Shown one piece after another: positions 8,661 to 17,254 of a stretch of DNA of 41,163 nt. Source of the DNA: Gemmata sp. (GTDB lineage Bacteria > Planctomycetota > Planctomycetia > Gemmatales > Gemmataceae). The stretch is taken from positions 1 through 41,163 of the forward strand of contig JALHNS010000014.1 in assembly GCA_022843445.1 (NCBI GenBank), written 5' to 3'. How positions within the stretch are numbered: position 1 is the stretch's first letter; each line of letters starts with the position of its first letter. The translations under genes and the position numbers were made by a program. The notes under the pieces are model-generated. The model was not told the DNA's origin, made no database searches, and was given only the letters and a program-made list of their open reading frames with translations.

Positions 8661-11021
8661 ATGCGAGCAACCCCGCTCTGCTTTCCTGTTGTCGTCCTTG
8701 CGCTGGCACCGCTGCTCGCCGCGCCCGCACGAGCCGCGGACCCGACGCCCGAGGACGTGAAGTTCTTCGAGGCGCGCGTTCGGCCGCTCCTAGCCGAGAA
8801 GTGCTTCAAGTGCCACGGCCCGGACAAGCAGAAGGGCGACCTGCGGCTCGACTCGGCCGCGGCGCTCGCGAAGGGCGGCGGGTCCGGCGTCCCGCTGTTC
8901 GCGAAGGGCAAACCGGACGAGGGGCTGTTGCTCCGCGCGGTGCGCCACGCCGACGGCGTCGAGAAGATGCCGCCCGACAAGAAGCTCACCGACGCCGAGA
9001 TCGCCGACCTCGCGAAGTGGGTCGCCCGCGGCGCGCCGTTCCCGACCGCAACGGCGGTGGGCGCGGACCCGGCCAAGCACTGGGCGTTCCAACCCGTCCG
9101 AGCGCCCGCGGCACCCGCGGTGAACGACGCGGCGTGGCCGAAGACTGATCTCGACCGGTTCGTGCTGGCGAAGCTCGAAGCCGCCGGGTTGAAGCCCGCG
9201 CCGCCCGCGGATCGGCGCGCCCTGATCCGCCGCGCGACGTTCGACCTCCTCGGGCTGCCCCCGACGCCGGAAGAAATCGACGCGTTCCTGAAGGACACCG
9301 CCCCCGACGCATTCGAGAAGGTCGTTGACCGGCTCCTCGCGTCCCCCGCCTACGGCGAGCGCTGGGGTCGGCACTGGCTCGACGTGGCCCGGTACGCGGA
9401 CAGCAACGGGCTGGATGAGAACGTCGCACACGGCAACGCTTGGCGGTACCGCGACTACGTCATCCAGAGCCTCAACCGCGACAAGCCGTACGATCTGTTT
9501 CTGCGAGAGCAGATCGCGGGCGACTTGCTTCCGGCCGCGACGCAGGCGGTGCGCAACGAACGGCTCGTCGCCACCGGCTTCCTCGCGCTCGGACCGAAGG
9601 TGCTGGCCGAGCCCGACGAAAAGAAGATGGAACTCGACATCATCGACGAGCAACTCGACACGCTCGGGCGCACGGTGCTGGGGCTGACACTCGGGTGCGC
9701 CCGGTGCCACGACCACAAGTTCGACCCGGTTACGCTCGCGGACTACTACGGGCTGGCCGGCGTGTTCGCGGGCACGAAGACGATGGAGCACTTCAAGAAG
9801 GTGGCGCGGTGGCACGAGAACCCGCTCGCCGCGCCCGAAGAGGTCAAGCGCAAGGCCGAACACGACGCCCGCGTCGCGCAACTGAAAGCCGAACTCAAAG
9901 CCCAGACCGCTAAACCCGACGACGCGTCCAAACAGGCCGCGAAGAAGCTGCAGGGGGAGTTGACGGCTCTGGAGCGGGCCGCCCCGGAGCTGCCGTCCGC
10001 GATGGGCGCGACCGAGGGCACGCCCACCGACGTTCCGCTTCTGCGCCGGGGCAACCACTTGACGCCCGGGCCGGTGGTGCCGCGCCGGTTCCCGGTCGCG
10101 CTCGCGGGCGAGAAGCAGCCCGCGCTCCCGAAGGGGCAAAGCGGGCGGCTCGAGCTCGCGAACTGGCTCACCGATCCCAAACACCCGCTCACCGCGCGGG
10201 TGATGGTGAACCGCGTGTGGCGCTGGCACTTCGGCAAGGGACTGGTCCGCTCGACCGACAACTTCGGGCTCATCGGCGAGAAGCCGACGCACCCGGAACT
10301 GCTCGATCGGCTCGCGACCGACTTCGTGAGCGACGGCTGGAGCCTCAAGACGCTCCACAAGCGGCTGATGCTCTCCGCGACCTACCGGATGAGTTCGGCC
10401 CACGACCCGAAGGCCGCGGTCGCGGACCCCGACAACCGCCTGCTGTGGCGCGCCAACGCCCGGCGCCTCGAAGCTGAGGCCGTGCGCGACGCGCTCCTCG
10501 CCGTGAGCGGCCTGATCGACCGCACCCCGGGCGGGCCGGCACTCGCGCACGTCAAGAACCGCGACTACCTCTTCGACCACACGTCGAAGGACAAGACGAC
10601 CTACGCGACCGACCGGCGCTCGGTGTACCTCCCGGTGATCCGGAACAACCTGTACGACGTGTTCCAGTTGTTCGACGCCCCGGACGCGGCGGTTCCGAAC
10701 GGCGACCGCGCCACCACCACCGTTCCGACGCAAGCGCTGTTCTTCATGAACAGCGACCTCGCGAGCCGCGCCGCGGACGCGCTCGCCGGGCGCCTCCTCG
10801 CGAAACCTGACCTCGACGACGCCGGGCGCGTGCGAACGCTGTTCGCGCTCGCGTACGGGCGCCCGCCGTCCGAGAAGGAACTCCGGCGCGTGACCGCGGG
10901 CGTCGCGGACCTTCGCTCGGAGTTCGCGAGCGAGCCGGACGGCGCGAAGCGCACCCGGAAGGCGTGGGCCGCGGTGTGTCAGGCGGTGCTCGCGGGCAAC
11001 GAGTTCATTCACGTTCAGTAA
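8661..11021 (+). CDS. PSCyt1-DUF1549-DUF1553 cytochrome-like protein
   Basis: The ORF track opens this frame at 7470, far inside the preceding gene; the real start is the ATG at 8661, which begins a signal peptide (PLCFPVVVLALAPLLAAPARA) and gives about 786 residues. Domains in order are PSCyt1 with 'EKCFKCHGPDKQKGDLRLDS' (haem CxxCH, residue ~45) and 'VEKMPPDKKLTDAE' (~105), DUF1549/PSCyt2 from 'DLDRFVLAKLEAAGLKPAPP' to 'CARCHDHKFDPVTLADYYGL' (second CxxCH, residue ~350), a charged helical insert (~390-430), and DUF1553/PSD1 ('ARVMVNRVWRWHFGKGLVRS') to the end. It ends 14 bases before the GTG of a DUF1501 gene, the classic pairing in this phylum. It is paralogous to the 815-residue protein at 32189. 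Confidence 0.93.
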   Translation: MRATPLCFPVVVLALAPLLAAPARAADPTPEDVKFFEARVRPLLAEKCFKCHGPDKQKGDLRLDSAAALAKGGGSGVPLFAKGKPDEGLLLRAVRHADGVEKMPPDKKLTDAEIADLAKWVARGAPFPTATAVGADPAKHWAFQPVRAPAAPAVNDAAWPKTDLDRFVLAKLEAAGLKPAPPADRRALIRRATFDLLGLPPTPEEIDAFLKDTAPDAFEKVVDRLLASPAYGERWGRHWLDVARYADSNGLDENVAHGNAWRYRDYVIQSLNRDKPYDLFLREQIAGDLLPAATQAVRNERLVATGFLALGPKVLAEPDEKKMELDIIDEQLDTLGRTVLGLTLGCARCHDHKFDPVTLADYYGLAGVFAGTKTMEHFKKVARWHENPLAAPEEVKRKAEHDARVAQLKAELKAQTAKPDDASKQAAKKLQGELTALERAAPELPSAMGATEGTPTDVPLLRRGNHLTPGPVVPRRFPVALAGEKQPALPKGQSGRLELANWLTDPKHPLTARVMVNRVWRWHFGKGLVRSTDNFGLIGEKPTHPELLDRLATDFVSDGWSLKTLHKRLMLSATYRMSSAHDPKAAVADPDNRLLWRANARRLEAEAVRDALLAVSGLIDRTPGGPALAHVKNRDYLFDHTSKDKTTYATDRRSVYLPVIRNNLYDVFQLFDAPDAAVPNGDRATTTVPTQALFFMNSDLASRAADALAGRLLAKPDLDDAGRVRTLFALAYGRPPSEKELRRVTAGVADLRSEFASEPDGAKRTRKAWAAVCQAVLAGNEFIHVQ

Positions 11022-11035
11022 CCGAGGAAAGCCCC

Positions 11036-12433
11036 GTGAACACCGACTTTCGGTCCTCGCGGCGCCGCGTCCTGCGCGACACCGCGCTCGGGTTCGGCGC
11101 CCTCGCGCTGACCGACCTGCTCCACGCGGACGACGCGCCGGCCGCCGCGAAGACGCACTTCGCGCCGCGGGCCAAGCGGGTCATCTTCCTGTTCATGAAG
11201 GGCGGGCCGTCGCACCTCGACACCTTCGAGCCGAAGCCCCTGCTGGACCGCGACGACGGCAAACCGTACCCGGGTCCGCGCCCGCGGGTGGTGTTCGCCA
11301 AAACCGGAAACCTGCTCAAGTCGCCGTGGAAGTTCAAGAAGCACGGCGCGAGCGGCAGCCCGGTGAGCGAGCTGTTCCCGCACGTCGCGGGGTGCGTGGA
11401 CGACATCTGCTTCGTCCACTCGCTGCACGGCACCAACCCGGCGCACGGCGGCGCGGCGCTGAAGCTCCACACCGGGAGCGACAACTTCGTGCGCCCGAGC
11501 ATGGGCGCGTGGGTCGCCTACGGACTCGGCACCGGGAACGCGAACCTGCCCGCGTTCGTCACCGTGTGCCCGACCCTCGCGCACGGCGGGGTGAACAACT
11601 GGGGGTCCGCGTTCCTGCCCGCGTCGTGCCAAGGCGTGCCGCTCGGCAACGCCAGCACGCCCGTCGAACAGGCGAAGGTGAAGTACATCGAGAACGCGCA
11701 CCTCACCCGCGACGCGCAGCGGAAGCAACTCGACCTGCTCGCGGACCTGAACCGCGAGCACCTCGCGCGCACCGGCCCGGACGCGGCTCTGGACGGGCGC
11801 CTCGAATCGTTCGAGCTGGCCTTCCGGATGCAGAAGACCATGCCCGAGGCCGAAGACATCTCGAAGGAGACCGACAAGACGCGGACGCTCTACGGGTTGG
11901 ACGACCCGGTCACGGCGCCGTTCGGGCGCCAGTGCCTGCTGGCGCGGCGGCTCGCGGAACGCGGGGTGCGGTTCGTGCAGGTCACGCACAGCGACAGCAA
12001 CGTGCAGTGGGACCAGCACGGGAACCTCCGCAAGGGGCACGCGAAGAACGCGCTCGAGGTGGACCGGCCCATCGCCGGGTTGCTGAAGGACCTGAAGGCC
12101 CGCGGGCTGCTGAAGGACACGCTGGTGCTGTGGGGCGGCGAGTTCGGGCGCACCCCGACGGTGGAGGGCGGCGGGAACGACGGCCGCGACCACAACCCCG
12201 AGGGGTTCACGGTGTGGATGGCCGGCGGTGGCGTGAAGGCCGGGTTCCGGTACGGCGCGACCGACGATTACGGCTGGTACGCGGCCGAGAACAAGGTTCA
12301 CGTCCACGACCTGCACGCGACCATCCTCGCGCTGCTGGGGCTCGATCACGAGAGGCTCACCTACCGCCACGCGGGGCGCGATTTCCGGCTCACCGACGTT
12401 CACGGCACGGTGGTCAAGGATCTGTTCGCGTGA
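11036..12433 (+). CDS. DUF1501 family protein, Tat-exported (GTG start)
   Basis: I place the start at the GTG at 11036, with GAGGAAA 6-12 bases upstream; the track's 10964 start lies inside the preceding gene. The 465-residue product then has a Tat-like leader (SSRRRVLRDTALGFGALAL), the 'RVIFLFMKGGPSHLDTFEPK' block near residue 45, 'GGEFGRTPTVEGGGNDGRDH' near residue 370, 'GFTVWMAGGGVKAGF' and the terminal 'RLTDVHGTVVKDLFA'. It aligns along its whole length with the DUF1501 protein at 34658 (466 residues), so the two DUF1549/1553-DUF1501 pairs in this window are paralogous. Role uncertain: alkaline-phosphatase-superfamily fold, exported. Confidence 0.93.
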   Translation: MNTDFRSSRRRVLRDTALGFGALALTDLLHADDAPAAAKTHFAPRAKRVIFLFMKGGPSHLDTFEPKPLLDRDDGKPYPGPRPRVVFAKTGNLLKSPWKFKKHGASGSPVSELFPHVAGCVDDICFVHSLHGTNPAHGGAALKLHTGSDNFVRPSMGAWVAYGLGTGNANLPAFVTVCPTLAHGGVNNWGSAFLPASCQGVPLGNASTPVEQAKVKYIENAHLTRDAQRKQLDLLADLNREHLARTGPDAALDGRLESFELAFRMQKTMPEAEDISKETDKTRTLYGLDDPVTAPFGRQCLLARRLAERGVRFVQVTHSDSNVQWDQHGNLRKGHAKNALEVDRPIAGLLKDLKARGLLKDTLVLWGGEFGRTPTVEGGGNDGRDHNPEGFTVWMAGGGVKAGFRYGATDDYGWYAAENKVHVHDLHATILALLGLDHERLTYRHAGRDFRLTDVHGTVVKDLFA

Positions 12434-12434
12434 G

Positions 12435-12455
12435 GGCGTGAACCAAGTTCACGCC
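12435..12455 (+). terminator. Hairpin after second DUF1501 gene
   Basis: GGCGTGAAC and GTTCACGCC form a 9-bp perfect stem with a CAA loop, starting right after the stop codon at 12433. There is no clear T-run. With the next hairpin it probably marks the end of the left transcription unit. Confidence 0.55.
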
Positions 12456-12473
12456 GCGTTGGGAGAATCGAAA

Positions 12474-12503
12474 CGAACGCATCGGAGTTCGCCGGTGCGT
12501 TCG
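12474..12503 (+). terminator. Second hairpin at end of left gene cluster
   Basis: CGAACGCATCGG and CCGGTGCGTTCG pair over 11 of 12 positions around a 6-base loop. It lies 18 bases after the previous hairpin. Together they form a tandem stem-loop region at the end of the six-gene run. Confidence 0.45.
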
Positions 12504-12634
12504 CTGCTGACGGTGTCAACGGTAACGCCTCCTTGAATTGGTATCGCAGCCGAAGGCGCGGGAGTCCGTCTCGCCCGGCGGTGCCGAGTGCCGTTCGCGC
12601 CGAGTCAGACCGTCACATCGTGTTTCCGGCCGCC

Positions 12635-12775
12635 GAGAATCGGTGTTCGGCCCGAACCCGAGGCGGTCCAGCACGGTCGCGATCAGGTCGCGCGGCTCGA
12701 CGCGGTCGTCGGTCGGGTACGCGGCGTGCCGGTCAGCCCGAAGAAGATGACAGACTCAGCCTTCGGGCGCATCGC
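12635..12775 (-). pseudogene. Decayed DUF1501 fragment (minus strand)
   Basis: Reading the minus strand, one frame gives RADRHAAYPTDDRVEPRD followed by LIATVLDRLGFGPNT, which matches the C-terminal DUF1501 pattern 'sDrhaaYP.d.PV.P.DL.ATvlh.LGi'. Directly upstream in another frame is PKAESVIFF, resembling the DUF1501 N-terminal 'PKAKSVIFLFM'. The simplest reading is a DUF1501 gene with a large internal deletion that fused its start to its end out of frame. No start-to-stop frame survives. The C-terminal match is what I see; the deletion model is inference. Confidence 0.6.
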
Positions 12776-12924
12776 GGGCGAGTCGGCCGCGGCGCGCCGG
12801 GCGAGCAGTGACACGGCGGAGCGCTGCGATTCTGACCGACCCGCAAGCCGTTGGCAACCCGCTTCGGAACTCGCTTGCACGGCCACAGCCCGATCCGCGA
12901 TAATTGGGCGGAAGTTCCCACCGT

Positions 12925-13005
12925 GACCGCGAACTGCGGGCGAGTACGCGAACGGCCGGGCGCGACCAGTGCCTTACCGACGTTCACGGGCGCGTCGTGA
13001 AAGGC
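12925..13005 (+). pseudogene. DUF1501 C-terminal remnant (plus strand)
   Basis: The plus-strand frame gives RTAGRDQCLTDVHGRVVKGA, which lines up with 'RHAGRDFRLTDVHGTVVKDL' at the end of the intact DUF1501 gene that stops at 12433. The preceding residues (DRELRAST) resemble the family's 'DHERLTY'. The stop codon is lost and the upstream body of the gene is gone. It lies just before the frameshifted PQQ gene. The rest of 12504-13057 shows no intact gene; a GATAAT (12900-12905) preceded by CCGC could be a -10 box for the next gene. Confidence 0.65.
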
Positions 13006-13057
13006 GCCCGGGCGCGACCGCCCGGGGCCGCAGCCGCATTCGAGAGAAAGGCACTCG

Positions 13058-14336
13058 ATGAGCAAGTTTTGGGCGATCGCGTGGGTTGCGCTGGCCGCCG
13101 GGCTCTGCGCCGGCGCCGATCCGGTCGGCGACCCGTCGCCTTGGGGGCAGTTCCGCGGGCCGGGCGGACAGGGGCACATCGGCGTGCCCGTGCCGAAGGT
13201 CTGGGGCGAGGGCAAAAACGTCGCGTGGAAGGCGCCGCTCGCGGGCAAAGGGTTGTCGTCCCCGGTGCTCGCGGGCGGCAAGGCGTGGGTGACCGCGGCC
13301 GTCCCGACGATGGGCGCTGGGCTGAGCCTCCGTCTGGTCGGGGTGGACCTGCGGTCGGGCGAGGTCAAGCACGAGGTCGAACTGTTCGCGATCCCCAAAC
13401 CGCCCCCGCTCCACGCGCGGAACTCGCCCGCGTCCCCGACCCCGGCCGTCGTCGGCGGGCGGTTGGTCGCCTCGTTCGGCAGCGACGGCGTGGGGTGCGT
13501 GGACGCGGCCACCGGCAAGGTACTGTGGCGGAACACCGAGTTCAAGGTGGACTACGAGAGCGGTCCGGGTAGCTCCCCGGTGCCGTACAAGGACCGCGTC
13601 ATCTTCCCGTGCGACGCGGCCGACGCGCAGTTCGTCGTCGCGCTCGACGCGGCCACCGGTAAGGTCACTTGGAAGACCGAGCGGCCGGGTGCCAACAAGA
13701 AGGCGCCCAACGAGCGCCGGGCGTTCTCCACGCCGCTGGTCATCACCGTCGACAAACAGGACCAAGTGGTCGTCCCCGGCGCACTGCGTGTACAGCTACG
13801 ATCCGGACACCGGTAAGGAAATGTGGCGGGTGACCTACACGGGGTTCTCGAACGTCCCCCGGCCGGTGTTCGCGAACGGGCCGGTCTATGTCACCAGCGG
13901 GTACTTCAACCACGAGCTGATGGCGATCCGCCCGGACGGCCGCGGCGACGTGACGGCAACCCACGTCGCTTGGCGGTTCAAGAAGAACGTGCCGAACGTC
14001 CCGTCCCCGGTGCTCGCGAACGGGCTGCTGTTCATGGTTTCGGATCAGGGCACCGCGACCTGTCTCGACGCCAAGACCGGGGAAACGAAATGGACCGAGC
14101 GGCTGCCGTGCACATACTCTGCCTCACTACTCGTTCGCGGCGACACGGTCTACGCGTTCGCGGACGACGGCAAGGCCGTTCTCTTCAAGGCGGCGGACGC
14201 GTTTGAAGAGGTCGGCCGGAACCAACTCGGCGGGCGCATTCAAGCCACACCTGCGGCCGTGAGCGACGGACTGATCGTCCGCACCGACGCGGCGCTGTAC
14301 CTGCTCACCGAGGTGAAGCCGCCCGCCAAGAAGTGA
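13058..14336 (+). pseudogene. PQQ-type beta-propeller gene, frameshifted
   Basis: Two overlapping track ORFs (13058-13816 and 13689-14336) are halves of one secreted propeller of about 425 residues. The first half has a signal peptide (FWAIAWVALAAGLCAGA), 'WGQFRGPGGQGHIG' and blades such as 'GCVDAATGKVLWRNTEFKVD'; the second continues with 'VYSYDPDTGKEMWRVTYTGF' and 'TCLDAKTGETKWTERLP'. The frames meet at about 13781, where one extra base (or loss of two) in GGCGCACTGCG moves the frame from VVVPGA to HCVYSYD. The remainder is intact, so the lesion is recent or a sequencing error. GAGAGAAAGG precedes the ATG. It is in the same family as the intact gene at 30403. Likely role: exported quinoprotein-like or structural propeller. 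Confidence 0.8.
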
Positions 14337-14368
14337 CTCGCCGTCGAACTCAAACGGGGACCGCGACG

Positions 14369-15580
14369 ATGAGCGAACGAACCGGACCGACCCGCCGAGC
14401 GGTTCTCGGCACCGCCGCCGCTGCTACGAGCGGGCTTCGGGCGAGCGGCGCGCCCGCGGCACCCTCGACCGCACTGCCCGAGAGCCTCGGCATCGACCCG
14501 AAACAACTTCAGGTCGCCTACGACCTGATGGACAAGTGGACGACCGGGAAAGACGCCCCGATACCGGGCGGGGCGATCCTCGTCGGCCGCAACGGGAAGG
14601 TGGTGTCGCCGCGGTTCTTCGGTCGTCAGGGACCGGAACCCGGCGCCGAACCGATCCGCAGGGACGCGATGTTCTACCTCGCGTCGGTCACCAAGCCGGT
14701 GATCTACATGGCCGCGATGCGCCTAGTCGAGCGCGGCAAACTCAACCTCAGCGACCGGGTCACGCGCTACCTCCCGGAGTTCACCGGCGGCGGGAAGGAC
14801 AACGCGCAGGTGCTGCACCTGTTCACGCACACGTCGGGGCTGCCCGACGAACTGCCGAACAACGCCGAGTTAAGACAGAAGCAATCCCCGCTGAAGGCGT
14901 TCGTCGAGTGCGCACTCAAGACGAAACTGGCGTTCAAACCGGGCACGAAGTCCAGCTACGCGAGTTGCGGCACGATCCTCGTTGCGGAGATCATTCAGCG
15001 GCTGTCCGGGCGGTCGGTGCGCGAGTTCGTGAAGAGCGAAATCATCGATCCACTGGGGCTAAAGTTTACGGGTCTGGGGTCGCAGGGGTTCGCGGCGGAG
15101 CGGTTGGTGCGGGCGGTGGTGCCGGACTACCAGAAGGACAAGGACGCCGACTGGAACAGCAAGTACTGGCGCGAATTCGGCTCACCGGCCGGCGGGATGT
15201 TCAGCGCGCCCGAAGACGTGGCCGTGATCTGCGCATTGATGCTGAACGGCGGCGCGTGGAACGGGGTCAAGGTGCTGTCGCCCGCCGCGGTGCGGATGAT
15301 GACGAGCAACCGGTTGGACGATATGCCTGACATGCCCGAAGGCGTGCGTCGGACGCAACCGTGGGGCCTCGGGTGGCGGCTCAACCACGCGGGCACGGCG
15401 GACAGCTGGGGCGACCTGCTGGACCGCCGCGTGTTCGGCCACACTGGGTCGGTGGGCAACCTCGTCTGGATGGACCCGCAGACGAAGGGCTTCTGCATCA
15501 TCCTGTCGAACTACCTGCGGTCGCGGGCACCGTGGCGCTTAGTCCACCTGTCGAACGCGATCGCGGCCGCGTTCGAGTGA
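14369..15580 (+). CDS. Serine hydrolase of the beta-lactamase / class C family
   Basis: The start is taken as the ATG at 14369 (GGGGAC upstream), giving 403 residues; the track's 14333 start overlaps the previous gene. A Tat-like leader (TRRAVLGTAAAATSG) suggests export. The catalytic SxxK is 'YLASVTKPVIYMAA' near residue 108, a YxS/N-type motif appears at 'GTKSSYASCGTILVAEII', and the KTG box is replaced by HTG in 'VFGHTGSVGNLVWMDP' near the end. This is the pattern of penicillin-binding-protein-like esterases and D-aminopeptidases (EstB/AmpC-like), not of a dedicated resistance enzyme. Substrate unknown. It stands alone between a broken PQQ gene and a decayed stretch. Confidence 0.9.
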   Translation: MSERTGPTRRAVLGTAAAATSGLRASGAPAAPSTALPESLGIDPKQLQVAYDLMDKWTTGKDAPIPGGAILVGRNGKVVSPRFFGRQGPEPGAEPIRRDAMFYLASVTKPVIYMAAMRLVERGKLNLSDRVTRYLPEFTGGGKDNAQVLHLFTHTSGLPDELPNNAELRQKQSPLKAFVECALKTKLAFKPGTKSSYASCGTILVAEIIQRLSGRSVREFVKSEIIDPLGLKFTGLGSQGFAAERLVRAVVPDYQKDKDADWNSKYWREFGSPAGGMFSAPEDVAVICALMLNGGAWNGVKVLSPAAVRMMTSNRLDDMPDMPEGVRRTQPWGLGWRLNHAGTADSWGDLLDRRVFGHTGSVGNLVWMDPQTKGFCIILSNYLRSRAPWRLVHLSNAIAAAFE

Positions 15581-15885
15581 GGCCGGGTCCGCGCCGATAC
15601 AACTTCTTGAGAAGAGCGGTGATTTTGTCGTAGAAGAGCTGTTCCCGCTCGGGCGCGAGGAGGCAGTAGCTGTCCTCTTGGGCGCCGCCGACGTTCGCGG
15701 TGCTCGCAGACGGCCGCAAAGATCAGCGCCCGCACGCCAAGCCGAATCACGCACGCTGCCCGGGTGAACGCGGAACGGGCGACACGAGCCGCAGAACGGA
15801 CGCCCGTTCGCTTGGTGGGAGTGCAACGAGCAGACCGAACCGTGCCACGGAAAGAACAACTTCCTCTCCTCCAACGAGAACCTTC
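15581..15885. other. Intergenic stretch with a possible minus-strand coding remnant
   Basis: No intact gene. The minus strand reads ANVGGAQEDSYCLLAPEREQ followed by LFYDKITALLKKL at about 15600-15700, which has real-protein character (the C-terminal end of something), but I do not recognise the family and it has no proper start; it runs into the end of the serine hydrolase gene. The plus strand from 15770 to 15880 has no recognisable product. Confidence 0.4.
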
Positions 15886-16791
15886 ATGCGCATTCCCTTC
15901 TCCCTCGCGGGCATCGCACTCCTCGTCGGGCCGCTCGCGCCGTCCGCGGTTGCCGCCGAGCCGATCAAGCACGCGTTCCTCGCGACCGGTGGCGAGACGT
16001 ACATTCTCGACGAGTCCGGCAAAGTGACGTGGAAGTACCCGCATTCCTCACGGGACGGCTGGGTGCTCGACAACGGGAACGTGCTCCTCGCGCTCTCCAA
16101 GAGCAAGACGTCTCCCGGCGGGGCAGTCGTCGAAGTCAACCGCGACGGGAAGGCGCTCTTCGAGTTCAAGGGCACTCAGAGCGAAGTGAACACCGTTCAA
16201 CCGCTCGGCGGCGGGAAAGTCCTGCTCACCGAAGCCGGAGACAAGCCGCGCGTCTTAGAGGTCGATCGCGACGGGAAGGTGCTCGCCGAGGTGCCGCTCC
16301 AAGCGCAGACGAAGGACCACCACCTCCAGACGCGCATGAGCCGGAAGCTCGCCAACGGCAACTACCTCGTACCGCAACTGCTCGACCGCGTGGTCCGCGA
16401 GTACGACCCGAAGGGGAAAGTGGTGTGGGAGGTGAAGACCCCACACATGCCGTTCACCGCGATTCGACTGCCCGACGGCAACACGCTCATCGGATGCACC
16501 CTCGGCAATCTCGTGATCGAGGTGGACAAAGACGGGAAAGAGGTGTGGCTGCTGACCAACGACGACCTGCCGAACAAGCCGATCAGCGACGCCTGCGGGG
16601 TGCAGCGTTTAGAGAACGGGAACACGGTCGTCACTAGTTACCGCGCGACCGCCGGGCAGGTGAAGCTCACGGAGGTGACGCGCGAGAAGAAGGTGGTCTG
16701 GACGTACACAGACGACCGGAAGGCCGGCATCCACCACTTCCAGATCCTCGACGCGAAGGGCAAGCCCGCGGGGAAGTATTCCCTGCGCTGA
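15886..16791 (+). CDS. Secreted beta-propeller protein (PQQ-like/arylsulfotransferase-like)
   Basis: From the ATG at 15886 the product is 301 residues with a signal peptide (FSLAGIALLVGPLAPSAVAA). Earlier in-frame residues on the track (from 15700) are low-complexity Arg-rich read-through and not used. The mature part consists of repeated blades in which 'DGK' turns precede a strand and a Trp/Phe, e.g. 'ESGKVTWKYPHSSRDGWVLD', 'YDPKGKVVWEVKTPHM' and 'VDKDGKEVWLLTNDDL', alternating with 'LxNGNxLV' strands. This is the pattern of PQQ-like and arylsulfotransferase-type propellers common in planctomycetes; I see no catalytic histidine signature, so a binding role is as likely as an enzyme. Confidence 0.85.
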   Translation: MRIPFSLAGIALLVGPLAPSAVAAEPIKHAFLATGGETYILDESGKVTWKYPHSSRDGWVLDNGNVLLALSKSKTSPGGAVVEVNRDGKALFEFKGTQSEVNTVQPLGGGKVLLTEAGDKPRVLEVDRDGKVLAEVPLQAQTKDHHLQTRMSRKLANGNYLVPQLLDRVVREYDPKGKVVWEVKTPHMPFTAIRLPDGNTLIGCTLGNLVIEVDKDGKEVWLLTNDDLPNKPISDACGVQRLENGNTVVTSYRATAGQVKLTEVTREKKVVWTYTDDRKAGIHHFQILDAKGKPAGKYSLR

Positions 16792-16854
16792 CCACGACGG
16801 TGTCGGCACCAGCGCGCGCCACGCAACTCCGGCTGAACGCTCCGAGGGCCACGA

Positions 16855-16920
16855 CTGAGCGCCGACAACACCCGCCGCGAGTTCCTCCGGGCGTCCGCCG
16901 CCGGGTTGATCCTGCCAGCA
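16855..16920 (+). pseudogene. Orphan Tat-leader fragment
   Basis: The plus strand encodes SADNTRREFLRASAAGLILP, a textbook twin-arginine leader of the kind that starts DUF1501 or oxidoreductase genes, but the expected ATG is CTG (ctgagcgcc) and the sequence breaks off directly into DNA of another gene on the opposite strand. It is the beginning of a lost exported protein. Confidence 0.6.
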
Positions 16921-17096
16921 CCGAATCGAACATCGTGCGGCCGGCGTCGAGGCACACGTCGACGAGGTGCGACGGCCCCCTTGGCGTCGGTATCGCCCCA
17001 CGCCTTGAAGAACTCGTTCCCGCCGCCGAACGTGCCAGTGCCGAGGCTCAGCGCCGGCACCTTCAACCCGGACCGGCCCAACTGACGGTATTCCAT
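16918..17096 (-). pseudogene. Aldo/keto reductase N-terminal fragment
   Basis: On the minus strand, from an ATG at 17096, the sequence reads MEYRQLGRSGLKVPALSLGT, then GTFGGGNEFFKAWGDTDAKG, then after a one-base frameshift LVDVCLDAGRTMFDS. This is the N-terminal beta-strand and first helix region of an aldo/keto reductase up to the catalytic Asp neighbourhood. It stops where the plus-strand Tat-leader fragment begins, so the remaining ~250 residues are missing. A complete but different aldo/keto reductase follows at 17255 on the other strand. Confidence 0.7.
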
Positions 17097-17254
17097 CGCA
17101 TCCTCGGAGTGCGTCACACGGGCGACCGGACGGTAGGCTGTTATAGCCCGCGTGGCGGCCCCGGCTTACGAACCGATGCGGGGCCGGATCAAGGCAGTCG
17201 GGAGCCCGCGTAAGATGGGTGCTGTTGAGTTCGTCGCGGACGGAGACGCAAATC

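Noticed and set aside
8790-11012. 740-aa minus-strand ORF
   Set aside because: Exact antisense of the PSCyt1-DUF1549 gene; no recognisable domain.
13781-13781. Programmed frameshift in the PQQ gene
   Set aside because: No slippery heptamer or downstream structure was recognised, and the neighbourhood is full of decayed genes, so mutation is more likely.
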